Assembly: GCF_029774175.1 (NCBI RefSeq) | Contig: NZ_CP103834.1 | Span: 1,064,501-1,128,500 of the forward strand | DNA length: 64,000 nt | DNA from: Actinobacillus genomosp. 1 | Lineage (GTDB): Bacteria > Pseudomonadota > Gammaproteobacteria > Enterobacterales > Pasteurellaceae | Direction of reading: 5' to 3' | In this document: piece after piece, positions 35,032 to 43,316 of the stretch | Position numbering within the stretch: the first letter of the stretch is position 1 | How the letters are laid out: the number at the start of each line of letters is the position of its first letter | Notes under the pieces: model-generated | What the model was told of the DNA's origin: nothing | Seen by the model: only the letters and a program-made list of their open reading frames with translations | Databases searched by the model: none | Program-made: the position numbers and the translations under genes

Positions 35032-35355
35032 CTATACGTTAAAACTTTCACCACAGCCGCAAGAATCTTTCACATTCGGATTGTTATATTTAAAACCTTC
35101 GTTTAAACCTTCTTTGACGAAATCCAATTCGGTACCGTCTAAATAAGTTAGGCTTTTTTCATCTACAATCACTTTTACGCCGTGTTGTTCAAAGACATGA
35201 TCATCCTCATTTAACACATCAACAAACTCAAGCACATAAGCCAGTCCCGAACAGCCCGACGTTTTCACCCCTAAACGTAAACCAATGCCTTTACCACGGT
35301 TTTCTAAGAATGTACGAACTCGATTTGCTGCTGTTTCGGTTAATGTAATTGCCAT
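35032..35355 (-). CDS. iscA: IscA, A-type Fe-S carrier
   Basis: The 107-residue protein has the three A-type cysteines Cys35 (GCSGLAY), Cys99 and Cys101 (CGCGESF), matching E. coli IscA exactly. It binds iron or clusters and passes them to targets. A TAAGGATAA-type site precedes the ATG. A 141-bp gap with a long inverted repeat separates it from iscU. Confidence 0.96.
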   Translation of the reverse strand: MAITLTETAANRVRTFLENRGKGIGLRLGVKTSGCSGLAYVLEFVDVLNEDDHVFEQHGVKVIVDEKSLTYLDGTELDFVKEGLNEGFKYNNPNVKDSCGCGESFNV

Positions 35356-35403
35356 AAGTTATCCTTTTTAATCTGTTAAATGAAAGCGATCTTTACCACA
35401 GAA

Positions 35404-35481
35404 AACACGGAAATACACGAAAAAGTTGATTTTGCAAAATTTTGCGAAAAAACAACCGCTTGTTTTCGTGCTTTCCGTGTT
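35404..35481. repeat. Inverted repeat between iscU and iscA with USS in the loop
   Basis: AACACGGAAATACACGAAAA (35404-35423) and TTTTCGTGCTTTCCGTGTT (35463-35481) are near-perfect inverted copies. The loop holds an exact USS core (35455-35463). It could form a large mRNA stem-loop within the operon. Confidence 0.6.
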
Positions 35482-35496
35482 ATTCGAAGTTAATTA

Positions 35497-35880
35497 TTAT
35501 TTAGCTTGTTTTTCTTTATAATCGGCAATCGCTGCTTTGATTGCGTCTTCCGCAAGAATTGAACAGTGAACTTTTACCGGTGGTAATTCCAATTCTTCCG
35601 CGATGTCGCTGTTTTTAATTGCGCCCGCTTCTTCTAACGATTTACCTTTCACCCATTCGGTAATTAAAGAACTTGATGCGATTGCAGAACCGCAACCGTA
35701 CGCTTTAAAACGTGCGTCTTCGATAATACCTTGATCGTTCACTTTAATTTGTAAACGTAAAATATCGCCACAAGCCGGCGCACCTACCATACCGGTACCG
35801 ATATCCGCCGCTTCTTTGTCAAATGTTCCTACGTTACGTGGGTTTTCGTAGTGGTCGATTACTTTTTCGCTGTATGCCAT
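35497..35880 (-). CDS. iscU: IscU, Fe-S cluster scaffold
   Basis: The 127-residue scaffold has Cys37, Asp39, Cys63 and Cys106, all at E. coli positions, and the HscA-recognition motif LPPVK (99-103). Clusters are built on it with sulfur from IscS. It lies 132 bp after iscS, a gap filled by a long palindrome. Confidence 0.97.
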   Translation of the reverse strand: MAYSEKVIDHYENPRNVGTFDKEAADIGTGMVGAPACGDILRLQIKVNDQGIIEDARFKAYGCGSAIASSSLITEWVKGKSLEEAGAIKNSDIAEELELPPVKVHCSILAEDAIKAAIADYKEKQAK

Positions 35881-35907
35881 TTTGCATTCCTTCTGTTAAA
35901 TTCTGTT

Positions 35908-36013
35908 ATCAGTAAAATATTGCTTGCAGTTGCTAGGCGAACCGCCACAGACAGTACAATCAGTACGGCAAGGCGGTTCAACAACGCAAATGCCTTGCAA
36001 TATTGCTACTGAT
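35908..36013. repeat. Long imperfect palindrome between iscS and iscU
   Basis: ATCAGTA at 35908-35914 and TACTGAT at 36007-36013 frame about 100 bp of nested inverted repeats, including GGCGAACCGCC against GGCGGTTC and AATATTGC on both arms. The whole iscS-iscU gap can fold into one structure that touches the iscS stop. Confidence 0.6.
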
Positions 36014-37239
36014 TAGTGGTGATTCCACTCGATTTTTGATAGATCCACACCTTCTTTAAACATTTCCCAAAGCGGAGAAAGTTCACGAAGTTTTACGATT
36101 GCTTTTTTCACAAGCTCGATGGTGTAGTCGATTTCTTCTTCTGTTGTCCAACGACCTAAAGTGAAACGAATTGAGCTGTGCGCTAATTCATCGTCACGGC
36201 CGATGGCACGTAATACGTATGAAGGCTCTAAACTTGCCGAAGTACATGCAGAACCTGATGAAACCGCAATATCGCGTAATGCCATCATTAATGACTCACC
36301 TTCAACAAAGTTGAAGCTGATATTTAAGTTTGAATCTACACGTTTGCCTTCTTCCATTGAACCGTTTACATACACTTCTTCGATATCTTTGAAGCCATTG
36401 TATAAACGGTCACGTAAAGCACGTAAGCGAGGCATTTCTGTTGCCATTTCTTCTTTAGCGATACGATACGCTTCGCCCATACCTACGATTTGGTGTACAG
36501 GTAATGTACCTGAACGCATACCACGTTCATGACCGCCGCCGTGAATAATCGCTTCGATACGAACACGCGGTTTACGGCATACATATAAGCCGCCGATACC
36601 TTTCGGTCCGTATAATTTGTGGCTTGAGAAAGACATTAAGTCTACTTTTAACTCTTGTACGTTTACCGGTACTTTACCGACCGATTGCGTTGCGTCCACG
36701 TGGAAAATAATTTTACGTGAACGGCAAATTTCACCGATTGCTTTAATGTCTTGGATAACGCCCATTTCATTATTTACGTGCATTACGGAAACTAAAATGG
36801 TATCCGGACGAATCGCCGCTTCTAATTTAGCTAAATCTAATAAACCGTCTTGTTCCGGATCTAAGTAAGTTACTTCGAAACCTTCACGCTCTAATTGACG
36901 GCAAGTATCTAATACCGCTTTATGCTCGGTTTTAACGGTAATGATATGTTTACCTTTAGTTTGATAGAAATGCGCAGCACCTTTAATCGCAAGGTTGTCC
37001 GACTCTGTCGCACCGGAAGTAAATACGATTTCACGGCTGTCCGCACCGATTAAATCCGCAATATGGTTACGTGCAACGTCTACCGCTTCTTCCGCTTCCC
37101 AACCGAATTTATGTGAACGTGAAGCCGGGTTACCAAAGATGCCGTCTTTGGTCATGTATTGCATCATTTTTTGCGCAACACGCTCGTCCATCGGCGTAGT
37201 TGCTGCATAATCTAAATAGATAGGTAATTTAACTGACAT
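36013..37239 (-). CDS. iscS: IscS, cysteine desulfurase
   Basis: The 408-residue PLP enzyme removes sulfur from cysteine for Fe-S clusters, tRNA thiolation and FdhD. Landmarks are the PLP lysine Lys208 (SFSSHKLYGPKG) and the persulfide-forming Cys332 (SSGSACTSASLEPS). E. coli IscS has 404 residues. It lies 54 bp after iscR. Confidence 0.97.
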   Translation of the reverse strand: MSVKLPIYLDYAATTPMDERVAQKMMQYMTKDGIFGNPASRSHKFGWEAEEAVDVARNHIADLIGADSREIVFTSGATESDNLAIKGAAHFYQTKGKHIITVKTEHKAVLDTCRQLEREGFEVTYLDPEQDGLLDLAKLEAAIRPDTILVSVMHVNNEMGVIQDIKAIGEICRSRKIIFHVDATQSVGKVPVNVQELKVDLMSFSSHKLYGPKGIGGLYVCRKPRVRIEAIIHGGGHERGMRSGTLPVHQIVGMGEAYRIAKEEMATEMPRLRALRDRLYNGFKDIEEVYVNGSMEEGKRVDSNLNISFNFVEGESLMMALRDIAVSSGSACTSASLEPSYVLRAIGRDDELAHSSIRFTLGRWTTEEEIDYTIELVKKAIVKLRELSPLWEMFKEGVDLSKIEWNHH

Positions 37240-37293
37240 TGTTACTCCTAACTCGCTTTAAATAAGCGGTCGTTTTTATTGAAATTGTTGCAA

Positions 37294-37746
37294 TTAATGT
37301 TTGTGTGAATGATCGTGGCAATGCTCTTTTTCACAATCGTGATCCGAATGTTCTTCAACCAGCTCCGCCAAGGTAATCGTATTTAAAAATACACCGATTT
37401 GTTCTTCTAAACGTTCCCATAAATGATGAGTTAAGCACTGTGAGTTTTTACTACAGTTACCGCTCCCTTTACATTTGGTTACGTCAAGATTTTCATTCAC
37501 CGCCGCAATAATCATCCCCACACTAATCTCTTCAGGTTGCTTACCGAGTTGATAACCGCCGCCCGGACCTCTCACGCTATGCACGATTCCTTCGCGACGT
37601 AATTGAGCAAATAATTGTTCCAAATACGACAATGAAATCGCTTGACGTTCCGAAATATCGGCAAGGCTTACCGGCAAAGACTTTCCGTGTAACGCAATAT
37701 CTAGAATCGCAGTTACCGCATAACGCCCTCTTGACGTTAATTTCAT
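37294..37746 (-). CDS. iscR: IscR, Fe-S-sensing Rrf2-family regulator
   Basis: The 150-residue regulator has an N-terminal winged helix (SLADISERQAISLSYLEQLF) and 2Fe-2S ligands Cys92, Cys98, Cys104 and a His at 107. With a cluster, IscR represses the isc operon. The C-terminus is unusually metal-ligand-rich: HSDHDCEKEHCHDHSHKH (8 His, 2 Cys in 18 residues). A near-consensus type-1 IscR site lies 59-83 bp upstream of its ATG. Confidence 0.96.
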   Translation of the reverse strand: MKLTSRGRYAVTAILDIALHGKSLPVSLADISERQAISLSYLEQLFAQLRREGIVHSVRGPGGGYQLGKQPEEISVGMIIAAVNENLDVTKCKGSGNCSKNSQCLTHHLWERLEEQIGVFLNTITLAELVEEHSDHDCEKEHCHDHSHKH

Positions 37747-37804
37747 AATTTTTGTCCCTCTTTTAATAAGGAAATAGTAATCGATTTACGGTGTGAATTT
37801 TGAT

Positions 37805-37829
37805 ATACCTGACTGTTACAGTCAAGAAT
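37805..37829. promoter_or_regulatory. Type-1 IscR binding site
   Basis: The sequence starts ATACCTGACTGTTACAGTCA and matches 24 of 25 positions of the E. coli type-1 consensus (ATASYYGACTRWWWYAGTC then RRSTAT). On the complement it includes TTGACT, a likely -35 for iscR. Autorepression by 2Fe-2S IscR is expected. Confidence 0.85.
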
Positions 37830-38071
37830 TTTACACTTATCACACTGAAAGGTTTTATAAATGATAAAGATTATTAATAATCCTTAGTGATAACATAAAA
37901 GAATAATTTGCATCTTTTTAAATCAATAACCTTACAATTATAAATGATTTTTAAAAGGCATAAAATAACAATCCCGACCAATCTATAAGAAATTAATATA
38001 ACCTACGATCTATTGCCGTTTTAATCGACTTTTCAATTTAAAATTCATATAAATATAAATACGTTATACCT

Positions 38072-38088
38072 TACTGGTCGGAACTCCT
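38072..38088. promoter_or_regulatory. FadR-like operator upstream of fadL
   Basis: TACTGGTCGGAACTCCT agrees with the E. coli FadR site AACTGGTCGGACCTGTT at 13 of 17 positions. The central ACTGGTCGGA is exact. A weaker inverse copy (TTGGTCGGGAT, complement) lies at 37969-37983. Confidence 0.5.
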
Positions 38089-38187
38089 ACTTTTTTAAGT
38101 AAATACACTTGCTCACCTTGTTATCCCTACGTAGAATCGCCCGCGTTTTGCTTTTTAGCAATTATAAAAATATGAACGAAAGTTCAC

Positions 38188-38217
38188 AAAAATGGCCATT
38201 TATACGGCTATTTTTTT
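38188..38217 (+). terminator. Hairpin with T run in the fadL leader
   Basis: AAAAATGGCC (38188-38197) pairs with GGCTATTTTT (38206-38215) with one G-T pair, and T residues continue to 38217. It ends about 8 bp before the fadL ribosome site, so it could attenuate transcription or hide the start region. Confidence 0.4.
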
Positions 38218-38234
38218 ATTTAAAAGGACACCTA

Positions 38235-39716
38235 ATGAATCACACATTTAATAAAACTCTTATTGCTTCACTTCTTAGCTTAGCTGCCGGCGGCGTATCG
38301 GCTTCTTTATTCCAACTTGCAGAAGTTTCAACGTCAGGACTCGGTATGGCGTACGCAGGTAATGCGGCGGTTGCGGACAATGCGTCCGTAGTGGCAAATA
38401 ACCCGGCATTAATGACTAAATTACGCCAAGCACAAATATCAGCAGGCGGCGTATTAGTCGATACTGATATTATTATTTCAGGAACTAGTGCTTCAGGTAG
38501 CAATGCTTATGCAAGTAATGTCGTACCGACATCAGTTATTCCAAATGTTTATTTTGTTACGCCAATTAATGACAAATTTTCATTAGGTTTAGGTTATAAC
38601 GTAAACTTTGGCTTAAGTTCAGAATATCCGGATGATTACAACGCAGGTTCAATAGGCGGTAAAACAGAACTACAAGCACATAACTTTAACGTAAGTGGTG
38701 CCTATGATTTAGGTCATGGATTTAGCTTTGGTGCGGGCGTGAATGCGATTTATTCAAAAGCAGAAGTTCGTCGTACTTTAGGTGATCAAAGTAAATCAAT
38801 TGAAACCGCAAGAAAAGGGGCAGCCTTATTAAGCAGCCTGCCAGCTTCAATGACGTTATCTACTTTAGCTGCATCCATTCCTAATAATCCAAGATTACAA
38901 GCATTGGCAGCTGCAAATCCTGAAGCGGCGGCGACACTACAATCATTGGCGAAAAGTTCACCAAACACAACCGTATCACAAGCAGCTGCTGCATTAGCAG
39001 CAACAGCGAATAGTTTATCAGCAATGAATAAATCAACTGAGGTTGCGAGTATTAAAGGTGATGAATGGTCATTCGGTTGGAATGCAGGTTTAACTTATGA
39101 TCTTAACGAAAATCATCGTTGGGGTTTAGCATATCATTCTGCTGTTGATGTAAAATTCAAAGGTAAATATCGTAACGGCTTAACTCAAGATATGAGAACA
39201 AGCAAAGGCACAACTTATGCGACAAATAACCAAGAATGGGATGGACGCTTAACTTTAAATCTGCCTGCTTATTGGGAACTTTCAGGTTGGCATAAACTAA
39301 GTGAGCGTGTAGCAATGCAATATAGTTGGAAACGTACTGAATGGTCACGCTTAAAAGCCTTAGATGCATACCATGATCTTGATGGTAAACATTTGTTCCA
39401 TAAAACAGAGAACTTCCGTGATTCTAACCGATACTCATTAGGTTTCTCATTTATTGCAACGCCTGATCTAACATTACGTACAGGTATTGCGTATGACCGT
39501 AATGCAAGTGTAAATCACCCATCAATTTCAATTCCTGATACTAACCGTGTATGGTATTCAGTGGGGGCGACTTATCAAATTACACCAAATACTTCTATTG
39601 ACGCAGCTTATGCACATTTACGTGGTACAAGCTTCAGTTTCAAAGAAGACGGTGCGGCATTTAAAACTAAAGCGCGCGGTCACCTCTATGGTTTAAATGT
39701 TAACTACAAATTCTAA
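38235..39716 (+). CDS. fadL: FadL/OmpP1 long-chain fatty acid outer-membrane channel
   Basis: The 493-residue protein has a signal peptide (KTLIASLLSLAAGGVSA), the FadL N-terminus with GLGMAYAGNAAVADNASVV and NNPALM, and a beta-barrel ending in aromatic Phe (GLNVNYKF). It imports hydrophobic compounds such as long-chain fatty acids. It is about 45 residues longer than E. coli FadL, due mainly to an Ala/Ser-rich insert (about 38800-39050) with segments such as LAAANPEAAATLQSLAK. The ATG at 38235 with AAAAGGA is preferred over an upstream in-frame ATG because it begins the signal peptide. FadR-like sites lie upstream. Confidence 0.9.
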   Translation: MNHTFNKTLIASLLSLAAGGVSASLFQLAEVSTSGLGMAYAGNAAVADNASVVANNPALMTKLRQAQISAGGVLVDTDIIISGTSASGSNAYASNVVPTSVIPNVYFVTPINDKFSLGLGYNVNFGLSSEYPDDYNAGSIGGKTELQAHNFNVSGAYDLGHGFSFGAGVNAIYSKAEVRRTLGDQSKSIETARKGAALLSSLPASMTLSTLAASIPNNPRLQALAAANPEAAATLQSLAKSSPNTTVSQAAAALAATANSLSAMNKSTEVASIKGDEWSFGWNAGLTYDLNENHRWGLAYHSAVDVKFKGKYRNGLTQDMRTSKGTTYATNNQEWDGRLTLNLPAYWELSGWHKLSERVAMQYSWKRTEWSRLKALDAYHDLDGKHLFHKTENFRDSNRYSLGFSFIATPDLTLRTGIAYDRNASVNHPSISIPDTNRVWYSVGATYQITPNTSIDAAYAHLRGTSFSFKEDGAAFKTKARGHLYGLNVNYKF

Positions 39717-39750
39717 TTCCTAACTCAAAATAGGAAATTACGAATATGCA

Positions 39751-39780
39751 AAAGGCGTGTAAACTGATTACACCCTTTTT
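39751..39780 (+). terminator. Terminator after fadL
   Basis: AAAGGCGTGTAA (39751-39762) pairs with TTACACCCTTTT (39768-39779) with a one-base bulge, followed by T residues. Confidence 0.7.
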
Positions 39781-39800
39781 ATTTACTTTAAGGAGAAACA

Positions 39801-40364
39801 ATGAAATCTACAATTTACTATCAATATTACCATTCACCGGTCGGAAAGTTGTTATTGATTGCTAATGATAAGGGACTGATTGGTATTGAATTTGAACAAG
39901 AGCAACTCACTACAGATGCTCAAAAATGGCAAATAGCTACAGAAGAAAGCGGTCAAATTTTTGACATTTTTTGCAAAACACGCAATATTTTAGACCGCTA
40001 TTTTTCCGGTGAGAAATTAGAGTTCCAGCATTTGGATTTTCTAGCACCGCAAGGTACCGAGTTTCAAAAATCCGTCTGGCAGATTTTATTAACCATTCCT
40101 TACGGCAAAACCACCAGTTACGGTGAAATCGCTCAACAACTTGGTAAACCGAATGCAATGCGAGCGGTAGGCGGTGCAGTCGGACGTAACCCTATTTCAA
40201 TTATCGTGCCTTGTCATCGTGTATTAGGCAAAAGCCAAACGCTTACCGGCTTCGGCGGAGGATTACCGGCTAAACGCTATCTGCTGGCTCTCGAAGGAAT
40301 TGATTTTAAAGATAAAGGGATTGAATTTGTCAATCCTAAACATAAAAAATGGGATAAAGCATAG
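39801..40364 (+). CDS. ogt: Ogt, O6-methylguanine-DNA methyltransferase
   Basis: The 187-residue protein carries the acceptor motif IVPCHRV with Cys138, preceded by the DNA-binding GKTTSYGEIAQQLGKPNAMRAVGGAVGRN. It transfers alkyl groups from O6-alkylguanine to itself and so repairs DNA once per molecule. Length suits Ogt rather than the larger Ada. A USS-like core is embedded in the gene near 39950. The ATG has an AAGGAG site. Confidence 0.93.
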   Translation: MKSTIYYQYYHSPVGKLLLIANDKGLIGIEFEQEQLTTDAQKWQIATEESGQIFDIFCKTRNILDRYFSGEKLEFQHLDFLAPQGTEFQKSVWQILLTIPYGKTTSYGEIAQQLGKPNAMRAVGGAVGRNPISIIVPCHRVLGKSQTLTGFGGGLPAKRYLLALEGIDFKDKGIEFVNPKHKKWDKA

Positions 40365-40383
40365 ATTCTTTATCCCTATTTGC

Positions 40384-42234
40384 TTAGTAATTTTCTTTTA
40401 CCCAATTTTCCGCTAAAGCTAAATCCGTTTGCCATTGCTGCGCGATTTGGAATACCCATTGTGCGATATGCTGTTCCCAGACCTCTCCGTTATCCGTCTG
40501 GGCGAGTTGCGCAATTTCTTGTAAACGTTTTAAGCTGACAGAAGCTAATGCCCCTTTGATTTTATGCGCTTCATCCGCTGTAGATTTACGCATTTCCGGC
40601 GAATCGGTCGCCTGCCATTCGGTTAAATAATGCTGTAAATTAGCTAAATACTCCGGCATTAATTTAGCAAATAATGCAAAGTTGGCTAATACGGCTTTAG
40701 CTCCCATTACTTCAATAAATTCCGATAAAATTTTACGATCATAAGGCAAATTCAACGTTTCTTCGGTTTCGACAAGCGGTGCAATTTCAGCGGTTTTTTC
40801 CACAAAATCACTATTAAAATAGTGATTTAAACATTCGGATAACGCCTCTAACGAAAGCGGTTTACGCAATACGTCATCCATACCCTGTTGCTGATATTCT
40901 TCCTTGGTTTGCATAATATTCGCCGTCAATGCGACTAACAACGGTAGATAATCCACCTCTTCATTTTCGTAACGTTCACGCAATTGTTTGGCAATATCAA
41001 AACCGGTCATATCCGGCAATTGAATATCCAGTAAAATCAGGTCATAACTGTGTTGTGCAAATAATTCAAATGCTTGTGCGCCGGTCATTGCGACATCCAC
41101 ATCACAACCGAATTTTTCTAACATAGCGCGAGCGACAACCACATTCACTTCAATATCTTCCACCAGTAATACTTTTAGTGCGTGCGCATTAATTTTTACC
41201 GATTTTTCCGCTTCGACCGGATCAGCTTGAATAGTCAGCGTAAAAGTAGAACCTTTGCCCATTTCACTGTGTAGGGTTAAATCGCCGCCCATTAATTTAG
41301 CGATACGTTTGGAAATCGCCAAACCGATACCGCTTCCTTGCGCTTTTCTTTCTTGAGAGTTTTCCGCTTGATAAAACATTGCAAACACTTTGCGTTGTTC
41401 GTGTTTCGGAATACCGATTCCGGTATCTCTCAAACTAAAGCTAAAATGATCGTTATCAATTCGTTTTACACTTAAATAAATATCACCGCCTGCCGGAGTA
41501 AATTTGACCGCATTACTGACTAAATTCCACAATATTTGGCTTAAACGGGCGTTATCCACATAGATAAAATTCGGTAAATCATCCGAATAATCGATATGGA
41601 ATTTAATTTTATTCTGTTCCGCCATCAGATTGCCGAAATTGCTAATATCGCTAATTAGTTGAGAAAACTCTATTTCCTTTCTAAACAATTCCACCCGACG
41701 ACTGTCAATTTTTTCCAAATCAATAATATCGCTAAAGATATGTCCTAACGAAACCGCACTAATATTGATCGTTTTCAAATATTCACGTTGTTGTTCGGTC
41801 AATTCACCTTCCAACAAAATGCGACTTAGCCCGATAATACCGTTTAACGGGGTGCGTAATTCATGGCTAATCGTTGCCATTAACACGCTTTTATCACGGT
41901 TATTCTTTTCTAAAGTTGCATTTAAAAAAGCGTCTTGTTCCCGCAAAATACCGAGATCATAAACGCTCTGCTCAAGCTGGATTCTAGACTTTTCCAATTT
42001 CTCGACAATCAGATTGAAGAAATAAATGACAAAAGGTGCGGAAATCAATCCGAAAGAAATCGAACGTAAAATATCTTGCGCTAAAATACTGCCGGTAAAA
42101 AGATAAGTGAGAATACTTTGCGCCGCTATTGCAAAACTCGCTAACACAAAGAATCCTAATAATGCTGCCTTTCCTCTCCCTAAACGAAGTACCCAATTTA
42201 CATAGCTTTGACTACATTGCTTTATTACCTTCAT
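40384..42234 (-). CDS. arcB: ArcB, hybrid sensor kinase of the ArcAB system
   Basis: The 616-residue protein has two N-terminal membrane helices (about 23-75), a coiled linker, HisKA with His124 (TISHELRTPLNG), an ATPase domain (NLVSNAVKF, DTGIGIP), a receiver with Asp403 (LLDIQLPDMTG) and a C-terminal HPt with His557 (DEAHKIKGALASV). It phosphorylates ArcA under low oxygen according to quinone redox state. E. coli ArcB (778 aa) has a PAS domain between the membrane part and HisKA; here only about 40 residues separate them, as in Haemophilus. An ATG ten residues upstream was rejected because GGGGGAAAA precedes the one at 42234. Confidence 0.93.
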   Translation of the reverse strand: MKVIKQCSQSYVNWVLRLGRGKAALLGFFVLASFAIAAQSILTYLFTGSILAQDILRSISFGLISAPFVIYFFNLIVEKLEKSRIQLEQSVYDLGILREQDAFLNATLEKNNRDKSVLMATISHELRTPLNGIIGLSRILLEGELTEQQREYLKTINISAVSLGHIFSDIIDLEKIDSRRVELFRKEIEFSQLISDISNFGNLMAEQNKIKFHIDYSDDLPNFIYVDNARLSQILWNLVSNAVKFTPAGGDIYLSVKRIDNDHFSFSLRDTGIGIPKHEQRKVFAMFYQAENSQERKAQGSGIGLAISKRIAKLMGGDLTLHSEMGKGSTFTLTIQADPVEAEKSVKINAHALKVLLVEDIEVNVVVARAMLEKFGCDVDVAMTGAQAFELFAQHSYDLILLDIQLPDMTGFDIAKQLRERYENEEVDYLPLLVALTANIMQTKEEYQQQGMDDVLRKPLSLEALSECLNHYFNSDFVEKTAEIAPLVETEETLNLPYDRKILSEFIEVMGAKAVLANFALFAKLMPEYLANLQHYLTEWQATDSPEMRKSTADEAHKIKGALASVSLKRLQEIAQLAQTDNGEVWEQHIAQWVFQIAQQWQTDLALAENWVKENY

Positions 42235-42251
42235 TTTTCCCCCTAAAAAGA

Positions 42252-42285
42252 AAATCCTTTCCATTGCTTAGCATAGAAAGGATTT
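42252..42285 (-). terminator. Terminator of the DMT transporter gene
   Basis: AAATCCTTTC (42252-42261) and GAAAGGATTT (42276-42285) form a 10-bp perfect stem. On the complement a TTCTTTTT tract follows. It lies just before arcB. Confidence 0.75.
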
Positions 42286-42338
42286 ATTATAGCTCAAACC
42301 GTATTCTTACGTTATTTCGATTATTGATTCAAATCGGA

Positions 42339-43202
42339 TTATTTCCAATAAAATAAGCAGATAATTGCAATAATCGCCATAAATACGCCTAAGTAGTTAA
42401 TTTTATTAATTTTTTCTTTAAAGACTAATGCACCGATAAATGTCCCTAAACAAATCACACCGAGGTTCATACCGGTAAACACTAAAGTCGGGTCATCTTT
42501 CATCACTTGGTGTGCTTTAATGTAAAATAAAATATTACAGAAATTCAATACCCCTAACACTAAGCCGACCACCACACTCGGCACCTGCCATTGCGTACGC
42601 TTCAGTAATAAATAAACAAACATTAAACAGCCGGCAAAAACAAAGGCGATAAACAATGTTACCGGAAAAGCCGAACCTGATTTAGCAATTTGCTTAAATA
42701 GCGTATCGGTCATGCCATAACCTAGCCACACACAAGCCAAGCTAATAATCGCAATTTTACCGCCTTTACCCATACCGTGATGGGTTTTCCACAGCAAACA
42801 ACCGAGCGCAACAAAGGCTAATACTAAAGCGATTAATTTATTTTGGGTAATTTGTTCACCGAAAATGGTAAATGCCGCCAAAATCGGTAAAAACAGCGAA
42901 AGACGTTGGGCCGCATCGGTACGAATAATACCGGCAAATTCAAGTGATTTGGCTTGAATCAGGAAAATGGTTGGTAATAAGAAACCTAATGCAAAAAATA
43001 GATAAGACGAAGGGTTATTCGCTACAATATCAACCACGGTTTGCCCTTTAAAATCCGGATTCAGTAAAAAATAGGTCATCGAAGTCGTGACGATATAGTT
43101 CACTGCGATACTTTGATCAATGGCAATTTGCTTTTGACGCGCGACTTTAATCAACACCCCGACAGAGACGCTACATAAAATAGCGATCACAAGTTCTAAC
43201 AT
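42339..43202 (-). CDS. EamA/DMT-family transporter
   Basis: The 287-residue protein has about ten membrane helices in two EamA repeats, each ending in the typical GEQITQNKLIALVLAFVALG and FKEKINKINYLGVFMAIIAI segments. DMT members export amino acids or metabolites; no substrate can be inferred. It sits between arcB and smrB, all on the complement, with terminators on both sides, so it is likely a single-gene unit. Confidence 0.82.
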   Translation of the reverse strand: MLELVIAILCSVSVGVLIKVARQKQIAIDQSIAVNYIVTTSMTYFLLNPDFKGQTVVDIVANNPSSYLFFALGFLLPTIFLIQAKSLEFAGIIRTDAAQRLSLFLPILAAFTIFGEQITQNKLIALVLAFVALGCLLWKTHHGMGKGGKIAIISLACVWLGYGMTDTLFKQIAKSGSAFPVTLFIAFVFAGCLMFVYLLLKRTQWQVPSVVVGLVLGVLNFCNILFYIKAHQVMKDDPTLVFTGMNLGVICLGTFIGALVFKEKINKINYLGVFMAIIAIICLFYWK

Positions 43203-43263
43203 GGAAATCTCCTGTATAAATAAAGGCAGGCATTCTACAAACTTCCTTATGAGATAGATAGAT

Positions 43264-43310
43264 CAAGCGGTCGGATCTGTGCAAAATTTTGCAAAAATAC
43301 GACCGCTTGT
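43264..43310 (-). terminator. USS-pair terminator after smrB
   Basis: CAAGCGGTCG (43264-43273) and CGACCGCTTG (43300-43309) are perfect inverted arms. The right copy contains an exact USS core (43302-43310). It follows the last gene of the biotin operon. Confidence 0.6.
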
Positions 43311-43316
43311 CATGAG

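Larger units (their letters stand above)
37747..38234. promoter_or_regulatory. iscR-fadL divergent regulatory region
   Basis: This 488-bp AT-rich gap has no plausible gene. It holds a type-1 IscR site (37805-37829), two FadR-like sequences (37969-37983 and 38072-38088), a small palindrome TGAAC-N4-GTTCA (38173-38186) and a hairpin just before fadL (38188-38217). Confidence 0.6.

Noticed and set aside
38173..38186. CRP site upstream of fadL
   Set aside because: TGAAC-N4-GTTCA is palindromic but does not fit TGTGA-N6-TCACA.
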